Positions 30,157-39,003 of a stretch of 64,000 bases of DNA are shown piece after piece (the stretch's first letter is position 1; each line of letters opens with the position of its first letter). A model generated the notes under the pieces. It made no database searches. It was not told where the DNA came from and saw nothing but the letters and a program-made list of their open reading frames with translations. Source of the stretch: Marinobacter caseinilyticus (GTDB taxonomy: Bacteria > Pseudomonadota > Gammaproteobacteria > Pseudomonadales > Oleiphilaceae); the NCBI RefSeq assembly GCF_011074955.1, contig NZ_WUQJ01000018.1, positions 186,001-250,000 on the forward strand. The letters run 5' to 3'. The position numbers were made by a program, and so were the translations under genes.

Positions 30157-30591
30157 ATGCCTAATTGCACATCCGGATCAAAAATCACTTGCGAGTTTCG
30201 TTGCCTGGCTCCGACGGCTGTCCGAGAAGCATTAAGCCGGCTGGACCCGGCGGGCGTGCAATGGGTGTCGTACACCTGCCAAATCTCCGGTGCGACAGAG
30301 AGTCTCCTGCTGATTGGCGACGATCTGGCGTCCCGACTGGTCGGGTTTTTGCCGGAGGTTGATGATATCGGTGGGGTGAGGGTGCTGGCCGGTTTGTATT
30401 CAGCACAGTTGTGCGAATGTGACGTCGCAACGTTGACGGGGCTGCCGGAGGAAGAGGTGGTCTCGAAACTGACGCGGTTTGCCTCACATGGGTTGGTCGC
30501 CCACCAGCACATTTATGGCATGAACTATTATCGCCTGGACTCTGACATTGCCCGACGGACAATCGGCGCCGCTGTAGAGAGGGCGGACTGA
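30157..30591 (+). CDS. ArsR-like winged-helix protein with CxC motif and unusual N-terminal domain
   Basis: This is a 144-residue protein. The C-terminal half (about residues 65-135) reads as a winged helix: LAGLYSAQLCECDVATLTG followed by EEVVSKLTRFASHGLVAHQH. The QLCECDV segment resembles the ELCVCDL metal site of ArsR/CadC repressors. The N-terminal ~65 residues contain three more cysteines (C4, C12, C16) and a beta-rich segment I do not recognise. GGGAGGG precedes the ATG. It lies 78 bp upstream of a P-type ATPase, suggesting metal- or redox-responsive control of it (inference). Confidence 0.7.
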   Translation: MPNCTSGSKITCEFRCLAPTAVREALSRLDPAGVQWVSYTCQISGATESLLLIGDDLASRLVGFLPEVDDIGGVRVLAGLYSAQLCECDVATLTGLPEEEVVSKLTRFASHGLVAHQHIYGMNYYRLDSDIARRTIGAAVERAD

Positions 30592-30669
30592 GTTTCTTGA
30601 CTACCCGCTGGCGCTCGTTCTGCCAGCATCGATCAGAACCGCAGAATGGACGTCTGAGCCGGGGTTTGA

Positions 30670-33357
30670 ATGGACCATCAACGCAACTGGCATGAGCTGC
30701 CACAGGACACGGTGCTCGCTGAACTGGAGGTTACCCCAGCGGGACTGAGCGCCGACGAGGCGTCGGCCAGACTCCGGCTGCATGGCGCCAATCGTCTACC
30801 CCAGCCACCCCGGCGAAGTCTGTGGTGGCGACTCCTTTCTCAATTCAACAGCATCCTGATCTACGTTCTGATGGCTGCGGCGGTTATTACCGGACTGTTT
30901 GAGCACTGGCTGGATATGTCCGTGATTCTGGCGGTGGTGATCGTCAACGCCATCATCGGCCTGGTGCAGGAAGGCAAGGCCGAAAGGGCGATGGATGCCA
31001 TCCGGCACATGCTGGCGCTTCGGGCGGCGGTGCTGCGGGGAGGGCAGCGTCACACAGTGGCAGGCGAACAGCTGGTGCCCGGCGACATTGTGCTGCTGGA
31101 AGCCGGCGACAAAGTCCCTGCCGACTTGAGGCTCCTCAAGGCCCATGGCTTACAGGTGCAGGAAGCCATTTTGACCGGCGAATCGGTGGCGGTGGAAAAG
31201 CAGATTGAACCGGTGGCGCCGGCTGCGGAGCTGGGGGATCGGTCCTGCCTGGCCTACAGCGGCACCACGGTTACCAGTGGCCAAGGCACAGGTGTGGTGG
31301 TGGCGACAGGCCCGGAGACCGAGATAGGGCGTATCAGCGGGCTGCTTGCCCACGTTGAGACCCTGACCACCCCTTTGGTGGCGCAAATGGGTATTTTCGC
31401 CCAGTGGCTTACGTTCTTTATTCTGGCCATTGCCGGGCTGATTTTTGCGTACGGGCTGTTTGTGCAACATCACAATGTCACCGAACTGTTCATGGCGGTG
31501 GTGGGGCTGACCGTGGCGGCCATACCCGAAGGCTTGCCGGCAGTGCTGACCATCACCCTGGCGGTCGGAGTGCAAGCCATGGCCGGGCGTAATGCGATTG
31601 TCCGCCGCCTGCCGGCGATCGAAACGCTCGGGTCGGTTTCGGTGATCTGTACCGACAAGACCGGCACGCTCACCCGTAACGATATGAGTGTGGTCTCCGT
31701 GGTTGTTGGTGGGCAGTTTTACACTGTTGAGGGCACGGGCTACGAACCACAGGGCGATATAAGGCTGGAGGGCCGTGCTATCTCGGTCCGGGATCATCCG
31801 GGTTTGGCGGAGCTGGGCCGGGTTGCGGCCCTGTGTAACGATGCTGAGCTTAAACGGCACAACGATGTGTGGACCGTCGAGGGCGATCCGATGGAGGGGG
31901 CCCTGCTGGCGCTCGCCGGGAAGGCCGAGCTGGACGGACATGGCGAGCGCCGTCAGTGGACACGAACCGATGTCATTCCCTTCGATTCGAAGCACAAATT
32001 CATGGCCAGCCTGCATCATGACCATGAAAACCATGCCTTTATCGCCATCAAAGGCGCGCCTGAAAAAATCCTCACAATGTGCAGGGCGCAACGGACCGTC
32101 GAAGGCGGCACAGCCCCGCTTGATGAAGCCTACTGGCATACGCAGGCGGGCAAGATTAGCCGTCAGGGTCAGCGGGTGCTCGCCCTGGCGATGGTGCCGG
32201 TGACGCCGGAGCACACCGTGCTGGAGCAGAGCGACGTTACCGGCACCTTGATCCTGCTCGGCATTACCGGGTTGATCGATCCGCCGCGCCCGGAAGCGAT
32301 TGACGCGGTGGCGGAATGCCGTGCGGCAGGCATACGGGTGAAGATGATCACCGGTGACCACGCGGCCACCGCCGCCGCAATCGCCGCGCAGATAGGCCTG
32401 GAACATCCCGCCAATCCGATGACCGGAGCGGACATCGACAAGCTTGATGACGAAACGTTGGCGATGGTGGTGATGGACACCGACGTCTTTGCCCGGACCA
32501 GCCCGGAACACAAGCTGCGATTGGTAATGGCACTGCAGGCGCACGGCCTTATGGTAGCGATGACCGGTGACGGTGTGAACGATTCGCCCGCACTCAAACG
32601 CGCGGAAGTCGGCATTGCCATGGGAAGCAAAGGCAGTGAGGCCGCCAAGGAAGCCTCGGACGTGGTTCTGACGGATGACAACTTTGCCTCGATTGTCGCC
32701 GCTGTGCGTGAGGGCCGAACCGTTTACGACAACATCAAGAAGGTCATCAGCTGGACGCTGCCCACCAGCGCCGGTGAGGCCTTAACCATTGTGGTGGCGC
32801 TCTTGCTCGGCATGTCGCTGCCCATCACGCCAATCCAGATTCTCTGGGTAAACATGATCACCACTGTCTCGCTGGGTATTGCCATGGCTTTTGAGCCGAC
32901 CGAGGAAAATGCCATGCGTCGGCCGCCGCGTCCCCGAAACCAGCCATTGCTGACCGGTACGCTTTTATGGCACATCGTACTGGTGGCGGCGCTGTTCCTC
33001 TGCGGTGTGTTCGGGATCTATGCCTACGCGCTCGATCAGGGCTATTCGCAGGACCTGGCACGGTCAATGGTGATGAATACCCTGGTGGTGATGGAAATAT
33101 TCCATCTGTTTTTTATCCGCAACATGTTCGGTACCGTTTTGACCTGGACGGCCATGCGCGGTACGAGGGTCGTTTGGCTGGCGGTACTGGTGGTCTCTGC
33201 CGGTCAGTTCGCTGTGACCTATTTGCCGGCTCTGCAACCCGTGTTCACGACTCAAGCGATTGCCTTGATGGATGGGGTGCTGATCGTTGGAATCGGTGTG
33301 GCCTTATTTGTAATTATCGAAATCGAAAAACAGGTCCGGATGCGGGTGTCCAGCTGA
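30670..33357 (+). CDS. P2-type cation-transporting ATPase
   Basis: This 895-residue P-type ATPase shows all core motifs: TGES at 169-172, PEGLP in M4 at 286-290, the phosphorylation site DKTGT at 329-333 and GDGVND at 633-638. The N-terminal cation-ATPase domain and the six-helix C-terminal domain place it with P2 pumps (calcium, sodium or related ions), not with heavy-metal CPx pumps. In M6 the segment NMITTVSLG (N728 onward) has threonine where calcium pumps have the ligand aspartate (NxxTD), so calcium is not assured. It sits just after an ArsR-like gene. Confidence 0.9.
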   Translation: MDHQRNWHELPQDTVLAELEVTPAGLSADEASARLRLHGANRLPQPPRRSLWWRLLSQFNSILIYVLMAAAVITGLFEHWLDMSVILAVVIVNAIIGLVQEGKAERAMDAIRHMLALRAAVLRGGQRHTVAGEQLVPGDIVLLEAGDKVPADLRLLKAHGLQVQEAILTGESVAVEKQIEPVAPAAELGDRSCLAYSGTTVTSGQGTGVVVATGPETEIGRISGLLAHVETLTTPLVAQMGIFAQWLTFFILAIAGLIFAYGLFVQHHNVTELFMAVVGLTVAAIPEGLPAVLTITLAVGVQAMAGRNAIVRRLPAIETLGSVSVICTDKTGTLTRNDMSVVSVVVGGQFYTVEGTGYEPQGDIRLEGRAISVRDHPGLAELGRVAALCNDAELKRHNDVWTVEGDPMEGALLALAGKAELDGHGERRQWTRTDVIPFDSKHKFMASLHHDHENHAFIAIKGAPEKILTMCRAQRTVEGGTAPLDEAYWHTQAGKISRQGQRVLALAMVPVTPEHTVLEQSDVTGTLILLGITGLIDPPRPEAIDAVAECRAAGIRVKMITGDHAATAAAIAAQIGLEHPANPMTGADIDKLDDETLAMVVMDTDVFARTSPEHKLRLVMALQAHGLMVAMTGDGVNDSPALKRAEVGIAMGSKGSEAAKEASDVVLTDDNFASIVAAVREGRTVYDNIKKVISWTLPTSAGEALTIVVALLLGMSLPITPIQILWVNMITTVSLGIAMAFEPTEENAMRRPPRPRNQPLLTGTLLWHIVLVAALFLCGVFGIYAYALDQGYSQDLARSMVMNTLVVMEIFHLFFIRNMFGTVLTWTAMRGTRVVWLAVLVVSAGQFAVTYLPALQPVFTTQAIALMDGVLIVGIGVALFVIIEIEKQVRMRVSS

Positions 33358-33483
33358 TGTATGGCTTTGACGCGTGGCCGACGACACGCCGTTTACGCCG
33401 GGCGTAAGGGCCCGCTAAGGTCGGGCAGGTACGGGAAAGCTCAGATCAAACGAATGCATGGCGTAGCCCATCAAGGAGAGCGC

Positions 33484-34986
33484 ATGACGGCGTCTCGGCA
33501 GGTTTTGAAACCCACACGCGTGCCGGTGCGGACGGGATATTTTCTGGTATGCCTGCTTGCGGGTGGCGGTCTCATCGTCATGAGTTTTATGAGATACAGC
33601 TTGGCCGAGTTTGGATGGGTGACGTTTGCGCCGCTCCTCGCCGTACTTCACGAACGCGGCTCACTCGGCCGCCATCTGGCCGTGCTGGCGACACTCGTGG
33701 TGGCATTTCTCGCAGCGGTCAGCAAGATGGCGACGGCGGAAATCCCCTGGGCACCCGTTCCTATGTTCGCCATTCCGCTCGCCCTGTCGTATTTCCTGGC
33801 GCTGAGTTTCGCCAGCATGGCGCATCGCCGCCTGGGCGCGCGATGGGGCGCTTATGCTTTCGCATCGATGACCGTCGTCCTGGGCTGGGTGCAATACACA
33901 TGGACACCAGGAAGCAGTTGGGGTGTGCTCGCGCATACCCAGTTGGACAATCTTCCACTTGTTCAGCTTGCGGCCCTGACGGGCGTCGGGGGCATCACGT
34001 TTCTCGTTGCACTCGGCTCCGGGCTAACCGCAGCTGCCTGGAGTCGGGGCCTGCAAGCCATCCGCACGGATATTTGGGTTTTTGGCGTGTTGGTGGTCTC
34101 GGCGTTGTTCTACGGGCAGGTGCGGTTGGGCGCTGCTGCACCCGGGGATTCGGTTCTTGTGGGGGGCGTGGTCTCACCCGTCACCCACAACGAGTTCCGC
34201 GCCGCTCACACAGACCTTGAGACCCTGCGCCCGCTGGATGATGAGCTGTTTGCCCGCAGTGCGCGAGCTGCTGACCGCGGCGCTCAGGTTGTGGTGTGGA
34301 ACGAAATGGCCACGCTGGTGTCCGTGACTGGCGAAGGCGCTCTCGCCGCACGCGGTCAGGCCTTCGCGAGGGAGAGGGAGGTGATGCTGCTCATGGCGTA
34401 TGGGGTTGTTGATTCGATGGACCCGTTTCACGATACGAACAAATACCGGATTTACCTCCCCGACGGAACGATGGCCGACGAATATGTCAAGCGCCACCCG
34501 GTTCCCGGCGACCCCGACACCGTTGGCACCTCGCACGCGCGAGTTGTTAATTACGGAGGGGTGAACTACGTCGGCGCCATCTGCTACGACTTTGGCTTCC
34601 CCGAGATCGCTCGTGACAACGCCAGCGATGGAGGAAGTGTGGCACTCGTACCCTCGTCCGACTGGCGGGGCATCGACCCGGGACACGGCAGGATGGCACG
34701 TATGAACGCCGTGGCGGTGGGCTTGTCGATGGTACGGCCGGTCCGGGCCGCTACATCGATCGCGACCGATCCATATGGGCGAATTCTGGGAAGCATGCGC
34801 GCCGATCGCCAGGGCGATGGCGTGATGGTCGTTGCGGTGCCGGGCCAGCGTGTTTCAACCGTTTACGCAACCACCGGTGAGATGGTCCCCATCGGCGCAC
34901 TCCTCTTCTGCCTGCTGGTCGTCGTTCGAGCGCTGCGCTCAAGAAAGAACGGCGACACGACGTTTACAGGTGCCTCGCCAAGCTGA
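33484..34986 (+). CDS. Apolipoprotein N-acyltransferase-like protein (nitrilase fold)
   Basis: This 500-residue protein has about six to seven N-terminal membrane helices, then a carbon-nitrogen hydrolase domain, the layout of Lnt, which acylates lipoproteins at the inner membrane. The catalytic triad is seen as E274 (VVWNEMATLV), K336 (EYVKRHPVPGD) and C367 (GAICYDFGFPE). The triad spacing is about 20 residues shorter between Lys and Cys than in Escherichia Lnt, and the sequence is divergent, so it may be a second, specialised copy. The ATG at 33484 follows AAGGAG. Its 3' end overlaps the convergent next gene by 23 bp. Confidence 0.75.
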   Translation: MTASRQVLKPTRVPVRTGYFLVCLLAGGGLIVMSFMRYSLAEFGWVTFAPLLAVLHERGSLGRHLAVLATLVVAFLAAVSKMATAEIPWAPVPMFAIPLALSYFLALSFASMAHRRLGARWGAYAFASMTVVLGWVQYTWTPGSSWGVLAHTQLDNLPLVQLAALTGVGGITFLVALGSGLTAAAWSRGLQAIRTDIWVFGVLVVSALFYGQVRLGAAAPGDSVLVGGVVSPVTHNEFRAAHTDLETLRPLDDELFARSARAADRGAQVVVWNEMATLVSVTGEGALAARGQAFAREREVMLLMAYGVVDSMDPFHDTNKYRIYLPDGTMADEYVKRHPVPGDPDTVGTSHARVVNYGGVNYVGAICYDFGFPEIARDNASDGGSVALVPSSDWRGIDPGHGRMARMNAVAVGLSMVRPVRAATSIATDPYGRILGSMRADRQGDGVMVVAVPGQRVSTVYATTGEMVPIGALLFCLLVVVRALRSRKNGDTTFTGASPS

Positions 34987-35539
34987 CCGCGCCCTTGGAA
35001 CCGGCGCCCACCAGCGTCGTCCACAGGATGAGGCGGCGCGGCGGTGTGACGGTGCGCTGTTGGGTGGCCTCGTCCCTGTGCGCAACCTCATCAAGACGAC
35101 AGATTTCGAACAGGTTCAGTATCGCTCGCTCAGCTTCACGCTGGGTGCGTCGGTTGAGCGCTTGAATCTGGCCTTGGTAATGCAGGTCTACGAACGTCTC
35201 CACCGCCTCAATGGTGGCAAAGACGGCCTGTTTACCCGCAAGAGCGGGGATGAACCCTGTTAAAAATCCCGCCATCCGCCACAGTGGCAGCAGCAGGCTC
35301 GTTCGGTAACACCCTCGGAGGCTTTCGAACAAATGCAGATGCTGCTGTTCAGTCTTCAGATGTTCGGTCGCGAACGCCCGCAACGTCCCGGCGGGCCGTG
35401 TCGCCAGGATGCCACGATAAATCCACACCGCTCCGGTCTCACCGGCGTGACTGCATCGTAATTCCTGTTCAAATTGCCGACTGACGCCGGTCCTCGCGAG
35501 GCTGTCCTTGTGCTTCGGATCGATCCGCAGTGGATACAT
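34964..35539 (-). CDS. Coq7-like diiron protein
   Basis: This 191-residue protein resembles Coq7, the 5-demethoxyubiquinol hydroxylase. Diiron ligands are present: E34 (CSHAGETGAVWIYRG), E64 and H67 (KTEQQHL), E114 (EAVETFVDLHYQGQI) and E151 and H154 (RLDEVAHRDEA). The start at 35539 follows AGAGG and is where similarity begins; the frame is open for 44 more codons without protein-like content. It may act in ubiquinone synthesis or be a paralogue with another role. It diverges from the pseudoazurin gene. Confidence 0.75.
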   Translation of the reverse strand: MYPLRIDPKHKDSLARTGVSRQFEQELRCSHAGETGAVWIYRGILATRPAGTLRAFATEHLKTEQQHLHLFESLRGCYRTSLLLPLWRMAGFLTGFIPALAGKQAVFATIEAVETFVDLHYQGQIQALNRRTQREAERAILNLFEICRLDEVAHRDEATQQRTVTPPRRLILWTTLVGAGSKGAVSLARHL

Positions 35540-35854
35540 GGAAAGGCCTCTTGTGGTGATTAAGTCTCTGTTTACGAACGGCAGTGCCGGTGGGATCGCC
35601 GTTGAGGTGTGCGGGGCCGTGAATGAGCGGGGTGTGTGGGTGTGTTCTGCCAACGTCCGGGTGGCCGTCACGGGCGAAGTGCACCGCCGGGCCGGCCAGG
35701 TGGAGGCGTTCAGTGTTATTTAACATGTTGCCGGGTGGGGATCGTTACACATTCCCATAAGCACATGTGCTTAACAGGTTTAGCAATCTTGGCGATGCAC
35801 GCCCCCGTAACGACTGGTGTTACACACGTAACCAACCAATCAGGTGAGGTCATA
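35540..35854. promoter_or_regulatory. Divergent control region, Coq7-like gene / pseudoazurin
   Basis: This 315-bp region separates the two divergent genes. It contains a perfect 14-bp palindrome AAGCACATGTGCTT at 35759-35772 and an inverted repeat GTTAC-ACAC-GTAAC at 35819-35832, close to the pseudoazurin start. GTTACAC also occurs at 35744-35750. These may be operator sites; the binding proteins are unknown. Open frames on both strands here have no protein-like pattern. Confidence 0.4.
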
Positions 35855-36301
35855 ATGCAATTTACGGTTAGACAAGTCATTGCAGCGGCTACGTTGACAG
35901 CCCTCTCAAGCGCAGCCCTGGCAGCCGAGCACATTGTCGAAATGAAAAATGCCGGAGCCGACGGAGCGATGGTGTTTGAACCGGGTTATTTGAAAGCTGA
36001 GCCCGGCGATACCGTGAAGTTTGTACTCGTCGGTCAGGCACATAACTCCGCCTCCGTGGCGGTGCCGGAGGGTGCAGTGAGCTGGCAGGGTGCCATCAAT
36101 CAGGGCATTACCGTCACGCTTGATAAAGAAGGTGTGTATGTTTACAAATGCACGCCCCATTCGGTTCTCAATATGGCGGGAATCATCCAGGTTGGCGAGC
36201 CCGTTAATTATGACAGCGCCAAAACGGCCGTCAGTGGATTGACTGCGGCCGCCGCCGCCAACAAAAATCGTTTGACCGGCTACTTCGGCCAAGTCCAGTA
36301 A
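35855..36301 (+). CDS. Pseudoazurin (periplasmic blue copper protein)
   Basis: This 148-residue cupredoxin has a signal peptide with cleavage expected after residue 23 (SSAALA-AEHIVEM). Type 1 copper ligands are H63 (VGQAHNSASV), C99, H102 and M107 (YKCTPHSVLNM), with the C-x2-H-x4-M spacing of pseudoazurins. Such proteins carry electrons in the periplasm, for instance to denitrification enzymes. No denitrification genes are in this window. GGTGAGGT precedes the ATG. Confidence 0.92.
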   Translation: MQFTVRQVIAAATLTALSSAALAAEHIVEMKNAGADGAMVFEPGYLKAEPGDTVKFVLVGQAHNSASVAVPEGAVSWQGAINQGITVTLDKEGVYVYKCTPHSVLNMAGIIQVGEPVNYDSAKTAVSGLTAAAAANKNRLTGYFGQVQ

Positions 36302-36328
36302 CCCAACGCCTGGAGTGAGGCGTTGTCG

Positions 36329-36362
36329 ACCCCCAGTGCCAGCGCGGTCCTGGGGGTATTTT
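36329..36362 (+). terminator. Rho-independent terminator of the pseudoazurin gene
   Basis: ACCCCCAG (36329-36336) pairs with CTGGGGGT (36350-36357), followed by ATTTTG. A second small stem, CAACGCCT/AGGCGTTG, lies just before it at 36304-36325. Confidence 0.7.
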
Positions 36363-36532
36363 GTTATGGGGCGTTTTGTGTTGTGGGGTGCTTTGTTGTG
36401 GAGTATGCCATGGTAGGGTAGGTCATAGAGGGTGTTTGGGTGCTCCTCAGTCGGGTGATTTTTAGCAGAATAGGCTATCGCCAAGTGGCCAACGTTCAAC
36501 TTCAGCCAAGTCTTTAAGGAATCAAAAGCGCT

Positions 36533-37447
36533 ATGCGATCCGTGGTACTGCTTGATGGTGGTCTCGGTCAGGAAATTTATCGGCGTGCGCGCACCGTGCA
36601 TTCCCCGCTTTGGTCTGTTGCAGTGATGCAGGAGCAACCGGAAGTTGTGACCGCGGTGCATGCCGAATTTATTCAGGCGGGGGCCAAAACCTTGTCGCTG
36701 AACACCTACGCGGCAACACCAACGCGTCTGCGGCGGCAGGGGTTGTCGGGTCAGATCGAGGCAATCCATCGACAAGCGTTTCGGGTGCTCAGGCAGGCGG
36801 TCGACGCGGTAGGTGTTGAGGTGGATATCGCCGGTTGCCTGCCACCTCTGACGGGCAGTTATCAGGGGCAGCCTGGACGTGACTTTGAGGATGTCAGGGC
36901 GGAGTATGCAACGTTGGTCCGGCTGCAGGCCGCCGCCGATGTGTTTCTGGTGGAAACCATGACCAATTGTCTGGAAGCCCGTGCAGCGTGTGATGCCGTC
37001 GATGATCTGGGCAAACCTTATGGCGTCGCATTTCGCCTGGAAGCGAACGGCAAACTCAAGTCTGGTGAAACCCTGGCTGAAGCCGTTGCGGCGGTCACGC
37101 CTTATGGTCCAACCGCGATCATGCTGAATTGCTTCGAGCCTGAGCAGATGTCTGCTTCCATGCCTGAATTGGTGGGTCTCTACCCATGTGTTGGTGGTTA
37201 TGCGAACGCATTCAAGTCGGTGCAGACGTTGGCCAATGGAGGCTCAGTCGATGCCCTGGAAGCGCGGGAGGACGTGTCCCCGGAGATCTATGTGGCGCAC
37301 TTGCAACGCTGGCTCGCCGCGGGTGCCCGCGTGGTGGGGGGGTGCTGTGAGATCACGCCGGGCCATATTCAGCAGGTGGCGAATGCGTTGGCCGGGGAGT
37401 TTGCCTTTATTCGCTTTTCCCAGTTGGGTCAGACCCAACCGGACTAG
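36533..37447 (+). CDS. Homocysteine S-methyltransferase family protein
   Basis: This 304-residue zinc-dependent methyltransferase has the N-terminal LLDGGLGQEIYRR motif. The zinc cysteines are in IMLNCFEPE and VVGGCCEITPGHI. Members move a methyl group from S-methylmethionine or betaine-type donors to homocysteine; the donor here is not known. The gene stands alone, preceded by AAGGAATC and followed by a convergent operon. No SAM riboswitch is apparent upstream. Confidence 0.88.
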   Translation: MRSVVLLDGGLGQEIYRRARTVHSPLWSVAVMQEQPEVVTAVHAEFIQAGAKTLSLNTYAATPTRLRRQGLSGQIEAIHRQAFRVLRQAVDAVGVEVDIAGCLPPLTGSYQGQPGRDFEDVRAEYATLVRLQAAADVFLVETMTNCLEARAACDAVDDLGKPYGVAFRLEANGKLKSGETLAEAVAAVTPYGPTAIMLNCFEPEQMSASMPELVGLYPCVGGYANAFKSVQTLANGGSVDALEAREDVSPEIYVAHLQRWLAAGARVVGGCCEITPGHIQQVANALAGEFAFIRFSQLGQTQPD

Positions 37448-37769
37448 AGGGGGCAAGGCGCCCAGCGTCCAGAGTAGGTTGTAATCGGCAAACCGTCACA
37501 TCGAACAACTGTGCGCCACGCGCATGGCATGCTCATTGAGTTGCTCACCATGTCAACAGACGAATACTCGTTCTGCCGCTTTTTCTGAACGAAGGACGCA
37601 TGTGAGTTCGACAATTAAGGCCTTGCCGGGGCTGACCCACAATGCGCTGGCGGCTCTATTTGGCGTCATAAGATCTCCCTGGTGGTGCTGAATTGAAGCG
37701 ACAGGGAGACAGGGTGGTGAGCAGGTCAGTGCCGTGCCGGGCTTAACCATGGGCGGAGGTTGCCAGTCA
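37448..37769. other. Intergenic region between convergent genes
   Basis: This 322-bp region separates the methyltransferase from the convergent ABC exporter operon. TCTCCCTG (37674-37681) and CAGGGAGA (37702-37709) form a perfect 8-bp inverted repeat with a 20-base loop; there is no T-tract, so it is not a typical terminator. A 38-codon frame on the minus strand (37553-37669) is preceded by AGGGAG but has no recognisable content. Confidence 0.4.
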
Positions 37770-38978
37770 TTACCTGACTTGAATGCGGTCACCGTCGTTC
37801 ATTTCCCGGCCGGGGTGTCGCACTACCTGTGCGCCTTCCTCGACACCCGAATGCACCGCCGTCATCAGGCCATTGCTGCGGCCGGTCGCTACGGTTTGTA
37901 TGACCGCCCTGTCGTCTATTGCCAGGAAGACCGCGGGCTGGTCGTGGTGCTGGAAGAGTGCCGATGCCGGGACCTGGAGAACGTCCGGCGATTGCCACAG
38001 AATGAATTCGGCATCCACACTATAGCCGTCACCCAACATCTGCCACTGCTCACGCGGGCTGACCATATCGGCAATCACCTTGACCCGCTGCTCTTCTACG
38101 CCCAAGGCTGATACATCCTCGAACCCCACCGGTTCCACCCGCCGTACGACAGCTTCCAGCGCAGTACCACCCCAGCCGTTGAGGCGGGTCTTCATGCCGG
38201 GTTCCAGTTTGACGGCATCAAAGCTCAGTACATCCACCACCACCTCCAGTGCGCCGGGGTCGCCGAGTTCCAGAATGGCCTCGCCCGCCTGGATTACCCC
38301 CTCGCTCTTGCGCAGGATGTTGAGCACGGCGCCGTTCACCGGCGATCGCACCGCCACACGCTCGGCCGGTTGTTCGCCCTCGGACCGGGCGGCTGAAACC
38401 TCAAGGCGGGTTCTGGCCGCCGCCAGTTCGTGAGCGGCCACTTCTTCGTCAAAGAGGGCGGAGCGCAGGATGGCCTCTGCACGGGTTGCAGTAGCGTGCG
38501 CCTGCTGGACACGCTCGCGGGACACAAATTTGGAACGTTCAAGCACCAGCATCCGCTGATACTCATTTTGGGCAAATTCGGCATCGGCCCTGGCGGCACT
38601 GACTTTCTGGCGAACCGAGTTCAGTGCCGATTGCGCGGCCTCCACCTTAGCCTCCGCCTCGGCTCGGGTGCGGGCATCCAGCATGCTTGCGGGCATCGGG
38701 TTCACGTTGGTCAACAGCTCACCCGGGATCACCAGGTCGCCTACGTTGAGGTCCACCCGGTGGAGGTAACCGGTAACCGGGGACGACACCACGTATCGGT
38801 CTTTCACCCGGGTGGTGCCTTCTTCCTGAATGGTCACCTGCATGGGGCCGCGTGATACGGGTGCAAGATCCACCCACACCGGTTCCGGGCGCAGGACATA
38901 GACCATGACGGTGATTGCCAGCAAACCGAAGACCGACCAGAACAACCATTTAGCCATCGAATGTTCGCTCCCAGCCAT
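37770..38978 (-). CDS. HlyD-type periplasmic adaptor of ABC exporter
   Basis: This 402-residue membrane-fusion protein has one N-terminal membrane anchor (about residues 9-27), a lipoyl/barrel-sandwich part (VVSSPVTGYLHRVDLNVGDL and VRSPVNGAVLNILRKSEGVI) split by a coiled-coil hairpin (about residues 110-205), and a C-terminal beta barrel. It is the last gene of an operon after the ATPase and permease, so it probably links the exporter to an outer-membrane channel. AGGAG lies before the ATG at 38978. Confidence 0.88.
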   Translation of the reverse strand: MAGSEHSMAKWLFWSVFGLLAITVMVYVLRPEPVWVDLAPVSRGPMQVTIQEEGTTRVKDRYVVSSPVTGYLHRVDLNVGDLVIPGELLTNVNPMPASMLDARTRAEAEAKVEAAQSALNSVRQKVSAARADAEFAQNEYQRMLVLERSKFVSRERVQQAHATATRAEAILRSALFDEEVAAHELAAARTRLEVSAARSEGEQPAERVAVRSPVNGAVLNILRKSEGVIQAGEAILELGDPGALEVVVDVLSFDAVKLEPGMKTRLNGWGGTALEAVVRRVEPVGFEDVSALGVEEQRVKVIADMVSPREQWQMLGDGYSVDAEFILWQSPDVLQVPASALFQHHDQPAVFLAIDDRAVIQTVATGRSNGLMTAVHSGVEEGAQVVRHPGREMNDGDRIQVR

Positions 38979-39003
38979 GACCCCATCTCCTTTGTTGCCA
39001 GAT

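Noticed and set aside
31150..32544. 464-codon open frame on the minus strand across the P-type ATPase gene
   Set aside because: It is a shadow of the ATPase gene; composition is histidine- and arginine-rich and no domain is seen.
35540..35671. Upstream extension of the Coq7-like frame by 44 codons
   Set aside because: The extension has random composition, whereas Coq7 similarity and a ribosome binding site begin at 35539.
37553..37669. 38-codon minus-strand frame preceded by AGGGAG
   Set aside because: Too short and without recognisable features; the ribosome binding site alone is not enough.
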